Of a stretch of 13,103 nucleotides of DNA, positions 6,813 through 13,103 are shown one piece after another (the first letter of the stretch is position 1; every line of letters begins with the position of its first letter). The notes below the pieces were generated by a model that was given only the letters and a program-made list of their open reading frames with translations, searched no databases and was not told where the DNA came from. The translations under genes were made by a program, and so were the position numbers. Source of the DNA: DASYHS01 sp035998295 (GTDB lineage Bacteria; Pseudomonadota; Alphaproteobacteria; Azospirillales; Azospirillaceae). The DNA lies in contig NZ_DASYHS010000182.1 of NCBI RefSeq assembly GCF_035998295.1, positions 1-13,103 of the forward strand, in the 5' to 3' direction.

Positions 6813-7812
6813 TCAGGTCGCGATCAGGTCGAGCCGGGCGGTCGCGGGGCCGTCCTCTTCCCAGCCGCGCGCCGAGAGGCGCCCGGTCGCCGGCTCCAGC
6901 CGGGCCGACAGGCGCGTCGTCGCGTTGAGGATCGGCGGGACGAGCCAGTCGAAGCCGCTGGTGCCGGCGCCGAGCCTGGCCCGCATCTCGGCCAGCCGCT
7001 CCCGGCTCGCGGCGGCGCGCGGCGGCGCGCGGCGCGCCCGGAAAGCCGGCGGTCAGCCAATGGTTGCTGACCGCGACCGCGTCCTCCTGGACGACGGCCC
7101 GCCGCTCGGTCCGCTCGACGACCGCCGTCTCGCCCGGCCGCGTGCCGACCAGCGTGAATATCGCCGGCGCCGCGAGCGGCGTCTCGGCGAGCATGCGGCG
7201 CGCCGCCGTGAAATCCGGGCAGAGATCGAACACCCTGCGCAGCAGCAGCGCCGGCGGCAGGCCGCGCGCGCGCCAGAGCCGCCATTGCGCGCCGGCCCAG
7301 GCGCCGGCGGCGCCCGGGCCGGACCCGCGGGGTGCCTGATTGATCGCCGCGGCGAAGCGCCCCGGCGCCAGGCCCTGGACGATGCCGACGAAGCCCGGCC
7401 AGGTCAGGGCCGTCCATGGCCCCGCCCTGCCCTCGCGCCTGGCCGCGACGATGGTGGCGCCGACGCCTCGCCGGCCCCAGTCGAGCGCGCGCAGCAGCAC
7501 CGGCGCCCCGTCCGGCGCCGTGGCGATGCCGCAGGTGCAGCCGAACTCGTAGTTGAGGTTCATCAGCCAGGCGCCGGGCCGCCCGGCGCCGCGCGCCACC
7601 GCCGTGATCTCGTCGCGGTAGGGAAGGTCCCGTCCCGCGGCCCACAGGCGCGCCACGCGGTCGCCGAACGCCACCACCGCCGGCGTCAGGTCGCGGCACG
7701 CCTCGGCGCGCAGCCGCTCGTAGCGCTGGGCATGCGCCGGCAGCAGACCGTCGAGCCCGAAGGGGCCGAGATCGACGAAGGGGATGACCGGCAGCTGCAT
7801 CGGCTCGTGCAT
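6813..7812 (-). CDS. Acid-ceramidase/C45-like Ntn amidohydrolase, frame broken by a 10-bp duplication
   Basis: This resembles the C45 / acid ceramidase / acyl-CoA:6-APA acyltransferase group, whose self-cleaving Cys hydrolyses amide bonds. The nucleophile is likely C92 in 'EFGCTCGIA'. R108 and D111 ('LRALDW') sit at the same +16 and +19 spacing as the acid ceramidase Cys, Arg and Asp. 'AAAINQAPR' (N158) and 'VAVSNHW' (N250) resemble later active-site segments. The frame is open from ATG 7812 to residue 264, where a duplicated 10-mer (7011-7030) shifts it by +1. Read as is, it runs on as Arg/Pro-rich nonsense to 6787. With one copy removed, the frame gives 'SRERLAEMRARLGAGTSGFDWLVPPILNATTRL' and ends 'ARLDLIAT' at 6813, for 329 residues. 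A real mutation, phase switch or assembly error are all possible. Confidence 0.72.
7011..7030. repeat. Perfect 10-bp tandem duplication inside the Ntn hydrolase gene
   Basis: GGCGGCGCGC occurs twice in direct succession (7011-7020 and 7021-7030), followed by the related GGCGCGCCCG. Removing one copy restores a single sensible reading frame on the minus strand through to a stop at 6813. Confidence 0.9.
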
Positions 7813-7818
7813 CGCGCG

Positions 7819-7847
7819 ATTGTGCCGGAGCGGCCGGCCCCCGGCAA
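7819..7847 (-). promoter_or_regulatory. Candidate promoter giving a leaderless hydrolase transcript
   Basis: On the minus strand TTGCCG (7847-7842), a 17-base spacer and CACAAT (7824-7819) form a plausible -35/-10 pair. The -10 box ends only 6 bases before the ATG at 7812, so the transcript would begin at or next to the start codon. The lack of any ribosome site before that ATG agrees with leaderless translation. Confidence 0.4.
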
Positions 7848-7962
7848 TCACGCTCGGGACCGGACCCGGGGCCGCCCCGGGGTCCCGCTCCGGGGTGCTG
7901 GCCGCCCCGGCGAAGCTGCGATAGGCTTTTCCCAGCGCAAGAACGAAGGGGAGTGGTGCTTC

Positions 7963-9426
7963 ATGCCTGTCTTGATCAAGGGCGGCACGGTCGTGACCGC
8001 GGAGCACAGCATGCGGGCCGACGTCCTGTGCCGGGACGGACTCATCGTCGCCGTCGGCGAGAACCTGGAAGCGCCGGCCGGAACCGAGGTGGTGGACGCC
8101 GGCGGCCAGTACGTGATGCCCGGCGGCATCGATCCGCATACGCATATGGAACTGCCCTTCATGGGCACGATCGCGAGCGAGGACTTCTTCACCGGCACCT
8201 CCGCCGGCATCGCGGGCGGCACGACGACGATCATCGACTTCGTGATCCCGGGGCCGCAGCAATCGCTGCTCGATGCCTACCGCACGTGGCGCGGCTGGGC
8301 GGAGAAGGCCGCCGCCGACTACAGCTTCCACGTCGCCGTCACCTGGTGGTCCGACCAGGTCAGCGACGAGATGGGCGTTCTGGCGCGCGAGCACGGCGTC
8401 AACTCGTTCAAGCACTTCATGGCCTACAAGGGCGCGATCATGGTCGACGACGGGGTGCTGCTGAACAGCTTCACCCGCGCGCTCGAGCTCGGCGCGCTGT
8501 GCACCGTGCATGCGGAGAACGGCGAGGCGGTCTTCCACCTCCAGCAGAAGATGCTGGACCTCGGCATCACCGGCCCCGAGGGACACGCGCTGTCCCGGCC
8601 GCCGGAGGTCGAGGGCGAGGCGGCCCAGCGGGCGATCAGCATCGCCTCCGTGCTGGGCGCGCCGGTCTACGTCGTCCACGTCTCGACCGAGCAGGCGACG
8701 CGGGCGATCGCGCGGGCACGGGCGGCCGGCCACCGCGTCTACGGGGAGGTCCTGGCCCAGCACCTCGTGATCGACGAGAGCGTCTACCGCAACGAGGACT
8801 GGGCGACCGCGGCCGCCTATGTCATGAGCCCGCCCTTCCGTCCCAAGCATCACCAGGATGCGCTGTGGGCCGGCCTCGTCTCGGGGCAGCTCCAGACGAC
8901 CGCGACCGATCACTGCTGCTTCTGCGCGCCGCAGAAGGCGGCGGGGCGCGACAACTTCACCAAGATCCCCAACGGCACGGCCGGGATCGAGGACCGCATG
9001 TCCGTGCTGTGGCATCACGGCGTGAACAGCGGAAGGCTGACGCCGAACGAGTTCGTGCGCATCACCTCGACGAACTGCGCGCAGATCTTCAACATCTACC
9101 CGCGCAAGGGCGCCGTCGCGGTCGGGTCGGACGCCGACCTGGTGGTCTGGGACCCGGAGGGCACGCGGACGATCTCGGCCAGGACCCACCACCAGAACGT
9201 GGACTTCAACATCTACGAGGGCATGGAGGTCAAGGGCAAGGCCAGCCATACCGTCAGCCGCGGCAATCTGGTGTGGAAGGACGGCGACCTGCGCACGGTC
9301 AAGGGCGCCGGGCGCTACGTCGACAGGCCGTGCTTCGCCCCGCCGATGCGCGCCATCGAGCGCCGCAACGAAGAAAGGAAGCCGACGGGCGTGCGCCGCG
9401 CGCCGGCCGTCGACGTGACGCCCTGA
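7963..9426 (+). CDS. hydA: D-hydantoinase / dihydropyrimidinase
   Basis: A 487-residue cytoplasmic amidohydrolase that opens dihydropyrimidine or 5-substituted hydantoin rings. The full binuclear metal site is visible at the residue numbers known from bacterial D-hydantoinases: H59 and H61 (DPHTHMEL), the lysine to be carbamylated K150 (SFKHFMAYKG), H183 (VHAENG), H239 (YVVHVS) and D316 (ATDHCCF). Substrate-contacting Y155, S289 (MSPPFRP) and N337 (IPNGTAG) are also present. The ATG (7963) has GGGGAG upstream and begins the family-typical 'LIKGGTVVTAE'; longer readings of this frame are spurious. Unusual is a cysteine cluster (C318, C319, C321). The gene is divergent from the Ntn hydrolase. 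Whether it serves pyrimidine catabolism or another cyclic amide cannot be told; no beta-ureidopropionase or carbamoylase gene is beside it. Confidence 0.93.
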   Translation: MPVLIKGGTVVTAEHSMRADVLCRDGLIVAVGENLEAPAGTEVVDAGGQYVMPGGIDPHTHMELPFMGTIASEDFFTGTSAGIAGGTTTIIDFVIPGPQQSLLDAYRTWRGWAEKAAADYSFHVAVTWWSDQVSDEMGVLAREHGVNSFKHFMAYKGAIMVDDGVLLNSFTRALELGALCTVHAENGEAVFHLQQKMLDLGITGPEGHALSRPPEVEGEAAQRAISIASVLGAPVYVVHVSTEQATRAIARARAAGHRVYGEVLAQHLVIDESVYRNEDWATAAAYVMSPPFRPKHHQDALWAGLVSGQLQTTATDHCCFCAPQKAAGRDNFTKIPNGTAGIEDRMSVLWHHGVNSGRLTPNEFVRITSTNCAQIFNIYPRKGAVAVGSDADLVVWDPEGTRTISARTHHQNVDFNIYEGMEVKGKASHTVSRGNLVWKDGDLRTVKGAGRYVDRPCFAPPMRAIERRNEERKPTGVRRAPAVDVTP

Positions 9427-9440
9427 AGCCCTGAAGACGC

Positions 9441-9503
9441 CCGCCGCCGGCGACGCAGGATATCGCCGGCGGCGGCCGACCCGGCCCCGAGGGCGGCCGG
9501 GTC
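9441..9503 (+). terminator. Double-hairpin terminator after the hydantoinase gene
   Basis: Two consecutive hairpins follow the stop. One is a 13-bp perfect stem (9441-9453 with 9463-9475, 9-base loop). The other is a 9-bp perfect stem (9478-9486 with 9495-9503, 8-base loop). There is no T-run, but two such stems in tandem make termination likely. Confidence 0.7.
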
Positions 9504-9793
9504 ATCGCCCACCGCCCTCCGCTTCGCCATCCATCCCCATGCGGCCCGGCCGTCCCCATCGCCCGGGGCCGGTGCCGCCCCCCCTGCGCGTGGCGCAACG
9601 GCAGATCCGCAAAGACCACTCAATAAAACCTCCAAAAAACTAAACTATTCTACAGAGAAAATCGATTTGAGCGCCGATCTCCACGTCTTACGATGCTAAA
9701 ACTTCCAAAATACCTCGGGGAAATCTCCCGAAAGTCATCGGCTCTCCATTTCCAAAAAACACATTCTTGTCCCGTTTTACCAGGAGGTCATCC
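9504..9793 (+). promoter_or_regulatory. Gene-free region with an AT-rich leader before the N-monooxygenase
   Basis: No convincing gene lies between 9427 and 9793. From about 9610 the sequence turns sharply AT-rich compared with its surroundings. It contains TTGAGC (9667-9672), a 16-base spacer and TACGAT (9689-9694), a fair sigma70-type promoter about 100 bases before the start codon. The motif TCCAAAA recurs at 9631, 9704 and 9751; the first and last are part of an identical 10-mer (TCCAAAAAAC). A short CGGG...CCCG inverted repeat sits at about 9716-9730. I did not see a convincing Fur-type iron box. Confidence 0.45.
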
Positions 9794-11149
9794 ATGCCTG
9801 AAAGAAATTCTGCGGAGGTCGATACCGTCATCGTTGGATTCGGCCCGGCCGGGATAGCGTTCACCTGTGCCGTTTCCGACTGGATCGAGGAAACCGGCCA
9901 AAACCCGTTCGGGAAAGTCCTGTGCCTGGAAAAGGCGGAGGCCTGCTCCTGGCACGGCGAGTTCCTCCTCCGCAACACCGACATCAATCACCACGTCTTT
10001 CGGGACCTGGTCACCCCGCGGAACCCGCGGAGCCGGTTCTCCTTCGCGATGTACCTGAAATCGCGGCAGAGGCTGTACAAGTTCGGCCTGCTCGGAAGGC
10101 CGCCGAGCCGGCACGAATGGTCCGACTACATGGCCTGGGTCGCATCCCAGCTTTCCGAATACGTGTCCTATGCGGAACCGGTCCTGTCGCTGGCGCCGGT
10201 GGTCGAGAAGGGCGAGGTCGTCGGCATCGACGTCACGACCGAGAAGGGCGGCTACGTCGCGAAGAGCGTCGTCCTGTCCTCGGGCAGCTGGCCCAAGATA
10301 CCCGACCTCTTCACGCCGCACCTGGGCCGGAAGGTCTTCCACACCTCCGTGTACCTGTCGCATGTCCAGGCGTTCGGGAACGAGTTGCCGAAGCGCTGGC
10401 TGGTCCTCGGATCGGGGCAGAGCGCCGGAGAATCCGCGCTGGACCTCCTCGGGCGCGGCGGGGACGTCGTCGTGGAATCGGTGCACCGCTCCGCCGGCTT
10501 CAGGATCGGACAGCTCGGCCAATTCCCCAACCTGGCCTTCCTGCCCGAACAGGTCGACTACTTCCACGGCCTCGACCATGACGGCCGCACCCGGCTGTTC
10601 GCCGAGATCCGGGCCACGAACTACTCGGGGGTCGACATCGACGACAGCCGGGCGCTGTACTCGCAGATCTACGAGGACAGCATCGAGGGCAAGGAGCGCC
10701 TTCGCATGTCGCCCTTCTCGGTCGTGGAGTCCGTGTCGGCCGCCGGCGAGGCGTACGACGTCGTCCTGCGCGACCTGTTCACGGGCCGGCGCAAGGCCGT
10801 CGTCGTCGACGCCATCGTGCTCGGCACCGGCTACGAACAGCCCCGGGTGCCGCCGTTGCTGGCGGACTTCCTGCCGTGGCTGGAACTGGACGAGGACGGC
10901 AGCGTGACCGTCGACCGCGACTACCGGATCGTCCTGAAAGGCTCCCCGCGCGTGGCGATCTTCGCGAACGGGCAGTCCGAGCGGGCACATGGCATCAGCG
11001 ACGCGCAGTCCTTCTCGCTCGTCGCCGTGCGTGCCGAGCGGATACTGGCGTCGCTGCTCGAAGGCCGGTCGGCCGACGCGCTGACGGCCGATGCACGGGC
11101 GGCCGACGCGCCGGCGACCGGCGAAAGGCTCCTGGAGGCGTCCCGCTAA
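9794..11149 (+). CDS. L-ornithine/L-lysine N-monooxygenase family flavoprotein
   Basis: A 451-residue cytoplasmic flavoenzyme of the SidA/PvdA/IucD group, which hydroxylates the side-chain amine of ornithine, lysine or a related diamine with FAD, NADPH and oxygen, usually for hydroxamate siderophores. The FAD loop is GFGPAG (15-20), the NADPH loop GSGQSAGE (206-213), and the C-terminal family motif is LGTGYEQP (343-350). 'DLVTPRNPRSRFSFAMYL' and 'RATNYSGVDID' are clear family signatures. Before 'DLVT' the family usually has FLK, a substrate-contacting Lys; here it is FR (R70). The ATG at 9794 has AGGAGGT upstream. The Ala/Asp-rich tail (about 425-445) looks disordered. No NRPS, IucA/IucC-type synthetase, acyltransferase or transporter is adjacent, so the product is unknown. 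Confidence 0.88.
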   Translation: MPERNSAEVDTVIVGFGPAGIAFTCAVSDWIEETGQNPFGKVLCLEKAEACSWHGEFLLRNTDINHHVFRDLVTPRNPRSRFSFAMYLKSRQRLYKFGLLGRPPSRHEWSDYMAWVASQLSEYVSYAEPVLSLAPVVEKGEVVGIDVTTEKGGYVAKSVVLSSGSWPKIPDLFTPHLGRKVFHTSVYLSHVQAFGNELPKRWLVLGSGQSAGESALDLLGRGGDVVVESVHRSAGFRIGQLGQFPNLAFLPEQVDYFHGLDHDGRTRLFAEIRATNYSGVDIDDSRALYSQIYEDSIEGKERLRMSPFSVVESVSAAGEAYDVVLRDLFTGRRKAVVVDAIVLGTGYEQPRVPPLLADFLPWLELDEDGSVTVDRDYRIVLKGSPRVAIFANGQSERAHGISDAQSFSLVAVRAERILASLLEGRSADALTADARAADAPATGERLLEASR

Positions 11150-11158
11150 CGGGGGCCG

Positions 11159-11194
11159 GGCCGCCCGCCGGTGGATGCCCACCGGCGGGCGGCC
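11159..11194. terminator. Terminator shared by the N-monooxygenase and LysR genes
   Basis: A perfect 16-bp GC-rich stem (11159-11174 with 11179-11194) with the loop ATGC lies between the two convergent stop codons (11149 and 11218). It can act in both directions. Confidence 0.8.
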
Positions 11195-11217
11195 ATCGGT
11201 CGGCGTCCGTCGCGCGC

Positions 11218-12117
11218 TCACGGCGTCCTGGACGCCTCGTCCAGGATCCAGTCGCGAAACGCGGCGACCTTCGCGCGCTGCATCGCCTCCCGCCGCGCGA
11301 TGAAATGATAGGCGAAGGGCGCCGGGCAAGGCTGGTCGAGGGCGACGACGAGCCGACCCGCCGCGATCTCCTCCTCGGCATAGGCGTCGTGCACCAGCGC
11401 GATCCCCTGGCCGGCCACGGACGCGCGGATCAGCAGGAAATCGTCCGCGAAGCTCGGCCCCCGCTGCGCACGCTCGTCCTTCAGCCCGTGCGCGCCCAGC
11501 CACAGCGTCCAGTCCGTACGGTCGCAGTCCTGGAGCAGCGGATAGGCCAGGCAGTCCGCCGGTTCGTGGAGCGGCGGCCCCTGCGCCAGCAATGCGGGGG
11601 CGCATACCGGGACGAGGCGCGGCGCCAGGAACTGCACCGTCTCCAGTCCCGAATAGTCCCCCGGCCCCTGCCGGAGCGCCACGTCCACCTGGGTTTCGCG
11701 CCGGAGATCGATCATCCCGGACGCCGTCTCGACGCGCACCTCGATCCTGGGATGACGTTCCGCGAAGCGCCCCAGGCGCGGAACGAGCCAGGTCGCCGCG
11801 AACGACGCGTCTGTCGTGATCGTCAGCGTTCCCTGCCCCCGGGAGACGTGCTGGGGCTCGAACGCCGCGAGGGTGTCCTCTATCACCTGGAACGCCTCGG
11901 CCAGTGGCTCATAGAGGCGCGTTCCCGCCGGCGTCAGGCGGACCTGCCGATGGCACCGCTCGAACAGCGCCGCGCCTAGCTGCTGCTCCAGGTGCTTGAG
12001 CTGCTGGCTCACCGCGCCCGGAGTGACGTAGAGGACTTCGGCGGCCTTCTTGACGCTTCCGCGGCGGCCAACCTCCACGAAGGCACGAAGCCCGATCAAG
12101 GTCAAAGAGATCGCCAT
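11218..12117 (-). CDS. LysR-type transcriptional regulator, GcvA-like
   Basis: A 299-residue DNA-binding regulator. The N-terminal winged helix-turn-helix occupies about residues 5-64: 'LIGLRAFVEVGRRGSVKKAAEVLYVTPGAVSQQLKHLEQQLGAALFER' followed by 'VRLTPAG'. The LysR linker helix and two-part effector-binding domain follow ('GTLTITTDASFAATWLVPRLGRF', 'DVALRQGPGDY', 'GQGIALVHDAYAEEEIAAGRLV'). The pattern and length match the GcvA subgroup. I chose the ATG at 12117, because an upstream extension to 12219 reads as unrelated sequence. The ribosome site is weak. Members usually control the divergent neighbour, here the isomerase-like gene, and also themselves, from the 366-base gap between them. 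The co-inducer is unknown. Confidence 0.9.
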   Translation of the reverse strand: MAISLTLIGLRAFVEVGRRGSVKKAAEVLYVTPGAVSQQLKHLEQQLGAALFERCHRQVRLTPAGTRLYEPLAEAFQVIEDTLAAFEPQHVSRGQGTLTITTDASFAATWLVPRLGRFAERHPRIEVRVETASGMIDLRRETQVDVALRQGPGDYSGLETVQFLAPRLVPVCAPALLAQGPPLHEPADCLAYPLLQDCDRTDWTLWLGAHGLKDERAQRGPSFADDFLLIRASVAGQGIALVHDAYAEEEIAAGRLVVALDQPCPAPFAYHFIARREAMQRAKVAAFRDWILDEASRTP

Positions 12118-12483
12118 GGAACCGTCGTGAAGATTCCGTTCGCTCCTGGAGCCCGCGCATGGCGGCAACCGGCCTGATGCACCACCGTCACCTTCCGTGT
12201 CGTAAGATTTCAAAAACAAAACAGCGATTCAGTTAGCGAAATTTGCTCACATCCGGACGCAATCTGTTTTTAAGGTTAAAGGAATATTACAACATTTGAC
12301 TGCACGGAGTGAATATATTTTCTAATATATTGATGCCGGCGCTTTGACGGGTCCTTGAAACGTCTTGCCTCCGTTGCCGGCGAAAGACCCCGCTTCCGAA
12401 ACCTGCAGGGGCGTGAGTTTTCTCGTGCAGGAAACGCGCGGACGTGATTGCCTCACGCCGTGCGCGGCGAGGGAGACGGCAGA
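12118..12483. promoter_or_regulatory. Divergent control region between the LysR gene and the isomerase gene
   Basis: This 366-base gap has no gene. Its centre (about 12205-12335) is strongly AT-rich. Two identical self-complementary octamers AATATATT lie at 12312-12319 and 12324-12331, separated by TTCT, making a dyad that contains a T-N11-A-like LysR box. A second possible dyad is TTGC (12243-12246), 12 bases, then GCAA (12259-12262). Possible -35 boxes for the rightward gene are TTGACT (12295-12300) and TTGACG (12343-12348), but neither has a well-placed -10. Further right, CCTG...CAGG with an inner CGTGAG/CTCGTG stem (12402-12431) could fold in the leader. Confidence 0.5.
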
Positions 12484-13083
12484 ATGAAGCAGATCGAGTT
12501 CTGGTTCGATTTCGCTTCTCCGTACGCGTATTTCGCGGCCCCCGGGATCGAGGATCTAGCGGCCAGGCACGGCCGCGGCGTCGCCTGGCGCCCTTTCCTG
12601 CTGGGGGCGGTTTTCGAAGTGACGGGCATGCAGACCTTCGACCGCAGCCCGCTGCGCGGCGAGTACGCCCGGCACGACTGGGCGCGGCTCGCCCGGCGCC
12701 TCGACATGCCTTTCGTCCTGCCCCCCGACCGCCCGGCCCTGACCGTTGCACCGGGCCGGGCCTTCCTCTGGCTGGAACGCGAACGCCCGGACGTGGCCGT
12801 CGCGTTCGCCAGGGCGGTCTTCGATGCCTATTTCGCGACCGGGCTGGACATCGGCAGCATCGCCGTGACGCTCGACGTGGCGGAATCCTGCGGGGTCGAG
12901 CGCATGGCCCTGGAGGCGGCCCTGCGCTCACAGGAGTTGAAGGACCTTTTCCGCAGCCGGACCGGCGAGGCCGTTGCGCGCGGCGTGTTCGGCTCGCCCT
13001 TCTTCTTCGTCGACGGCGAACCGTTCTGGGGTTCCGACCGCCTGCCCATGATCGACGAATGGCTGGCCCGCGGCGGCTGGTGA
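12484..13083 (+). CDS. 2-hydroxychromene-2-carboxylate isomerase-like protein (DsbA fold, GST kappa-type)
   Basis: A 199-residue cytoplasmic protein of the DsbA-like thioredoxin fold, glutathione transferase kappa group. The N-terminus 'MKQIEFWFDFASPYAYFAAP' has the family's (D)F.SPY motif, with S12 where HCCA isomerase uses a serine to bind glutathione instead of the DsbA CXXC. 'WRPFLLGAVFEVTG', 'ATGLDIG' and the C-terminal 'GVFGSPFFFVDGEPFWGSDRLPMID' are all standard for the family, and length is typical. The ATG at 12484 has GGGAG upstream; a start 12 codons earlier lacks support. The known isomerase works in naphthalene and aromatic degradation, but many homologues sit outside such pathways, as here, so the substrate is open. 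It is divergent from a LysR gene that probably regulates it. Confidence 0.9.
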   Translation: MKQIEFWFDFASPYAYFAAPGIEDLAARHGRGVAWRPFLLGAVFEVTGMQTFDRSPLRGEYARHDWARLARRLDMPFVLPPDRPALTVAPGRAFLWLERERPDVAVAFARAVFDAYFATGLDIGSIAVTLDVAESCGVERMALEAALRSQELKDLFRSRTGEAVARGVFGSPFFFVDGEPFWGSDRLPMIDEWLARGGW

Positions 13084-13103
13084 TCCCTCCATGCCGCCCG
13101 CCG

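Noticed and set aside
4316..6928. 870-codon plus-strand open frame opposite the heme protein and aldolase
   Set aside because: Arg/Gly/Val/Asp-rich shadow. The minus-strand genes have a signal peptide, CXXCH and metal-binding motifs.
6925..7962. Long upstream extension of the hydantoinase frame (open from 6925)
   Set aside because: It is Arg/Pro-rich antisense sequence to the Ntn hydrolase. The family N-terminus begins exactly at the ATG at 7963, which has a ribosome site.
7813..9249. Long upstream extension of the Ntn hydrolase frame over the hydantoinase
   Set aside because: This stretch is antisense to a strongly conserved hydantoinase gene and looks like no protein. The sensible start is at 7812.
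9610..9793. Fur or RirA iron box before the N-monooxygenase
   Set aside because: The AT-rich region tempts this reading, but I find no 19-bp Fur-like dyad and only a poor TGA-N9-TC match.
9788..11605. 605-codon minus-strand open frame across the N-monooxygenase and LysR ends
   Set aside because: It is antisense to two clear genes, spans a strong terminator hairpin, and has shadow composition.
13091..13103. ATG near the right edge as start of a next gene
   Set aside because: Only 13 bases are visible and no ribosome site precedes it, so nothing can be supported.

Overview
The window is very GC-rich with strong third-position GC bias. It carries a proteobacterial F-type ATP synthase F0 cluster with two different b-type subunits (b' and b) and an alphaproteobacterial-type AtpI. 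An Alphaproteobacterium, probably of the Rhodospirillales type, is the best inference: F0 genes alone, with no F1 genes attached, are usual there. I cannot name a species from the sequence alone. No rRNA, tRNA, CRISPR array, transposase or integrase was seen.

Left part (1-4300). The window opens with the 3' end of a PhoH-family ATPase gene and its hairpin terminator. A SCO1/SenC copper chaperone gene follows. A clear sigma70-type promoter (TTGACA-17-TATGGT) then precedes the F0 operon atpI-atpB-atpE-atpF'-atpF. The c-subunit gene atpE is bracketed by an intercistronic hairpin on each side. The operon ends at a long perfect hairpin. A small DUF3008-type gene comes next and meets the following gene head-on over a GC-rich hairpin containing a 13-bp tandem repeat.

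Middle part (4270-9500). On the minus strand lie a secreted mono-heme (CXXCH) protein of unrecognised family, a class II aldolase, and an acid-ceramidase/C45-like Ntn hydrolase. The hydrolase reading frame is broken by a perfect 10-bp tandem duplication. Divergent from it is a well-conserved D-hydantoinase/dihydropyrimidinase. The aldolase and hydrolase are close enough to be one transcription unit. Joint action of the hydrolase and hydantoinase on amide or cyclic amide substrates is only a guess from position.

Right part (9500-13103). An AT-rich leader precedes an ornithine/lysine N-monooxygenase-family flavoprotein that has no siderophore assembly genes beside it. Its terminator hairpin is shared with a convergent GcvA-like LysR regulator. 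The regulator is divergent, across an AT-rich palindromic region, from a DsbA-fold 2-hydroxychromene-2-carboxylate isomerase-like gene, which is its likely target.

The observations most worth a second look are the 10-bp duplication that shifts the frame of the hydrolase, the hairpins around atpE, the unassigned heme protein, and the orphan N-monooxygenase with an Arg where the family normally has a Lys. I did not find a clearly new multi-gene system.
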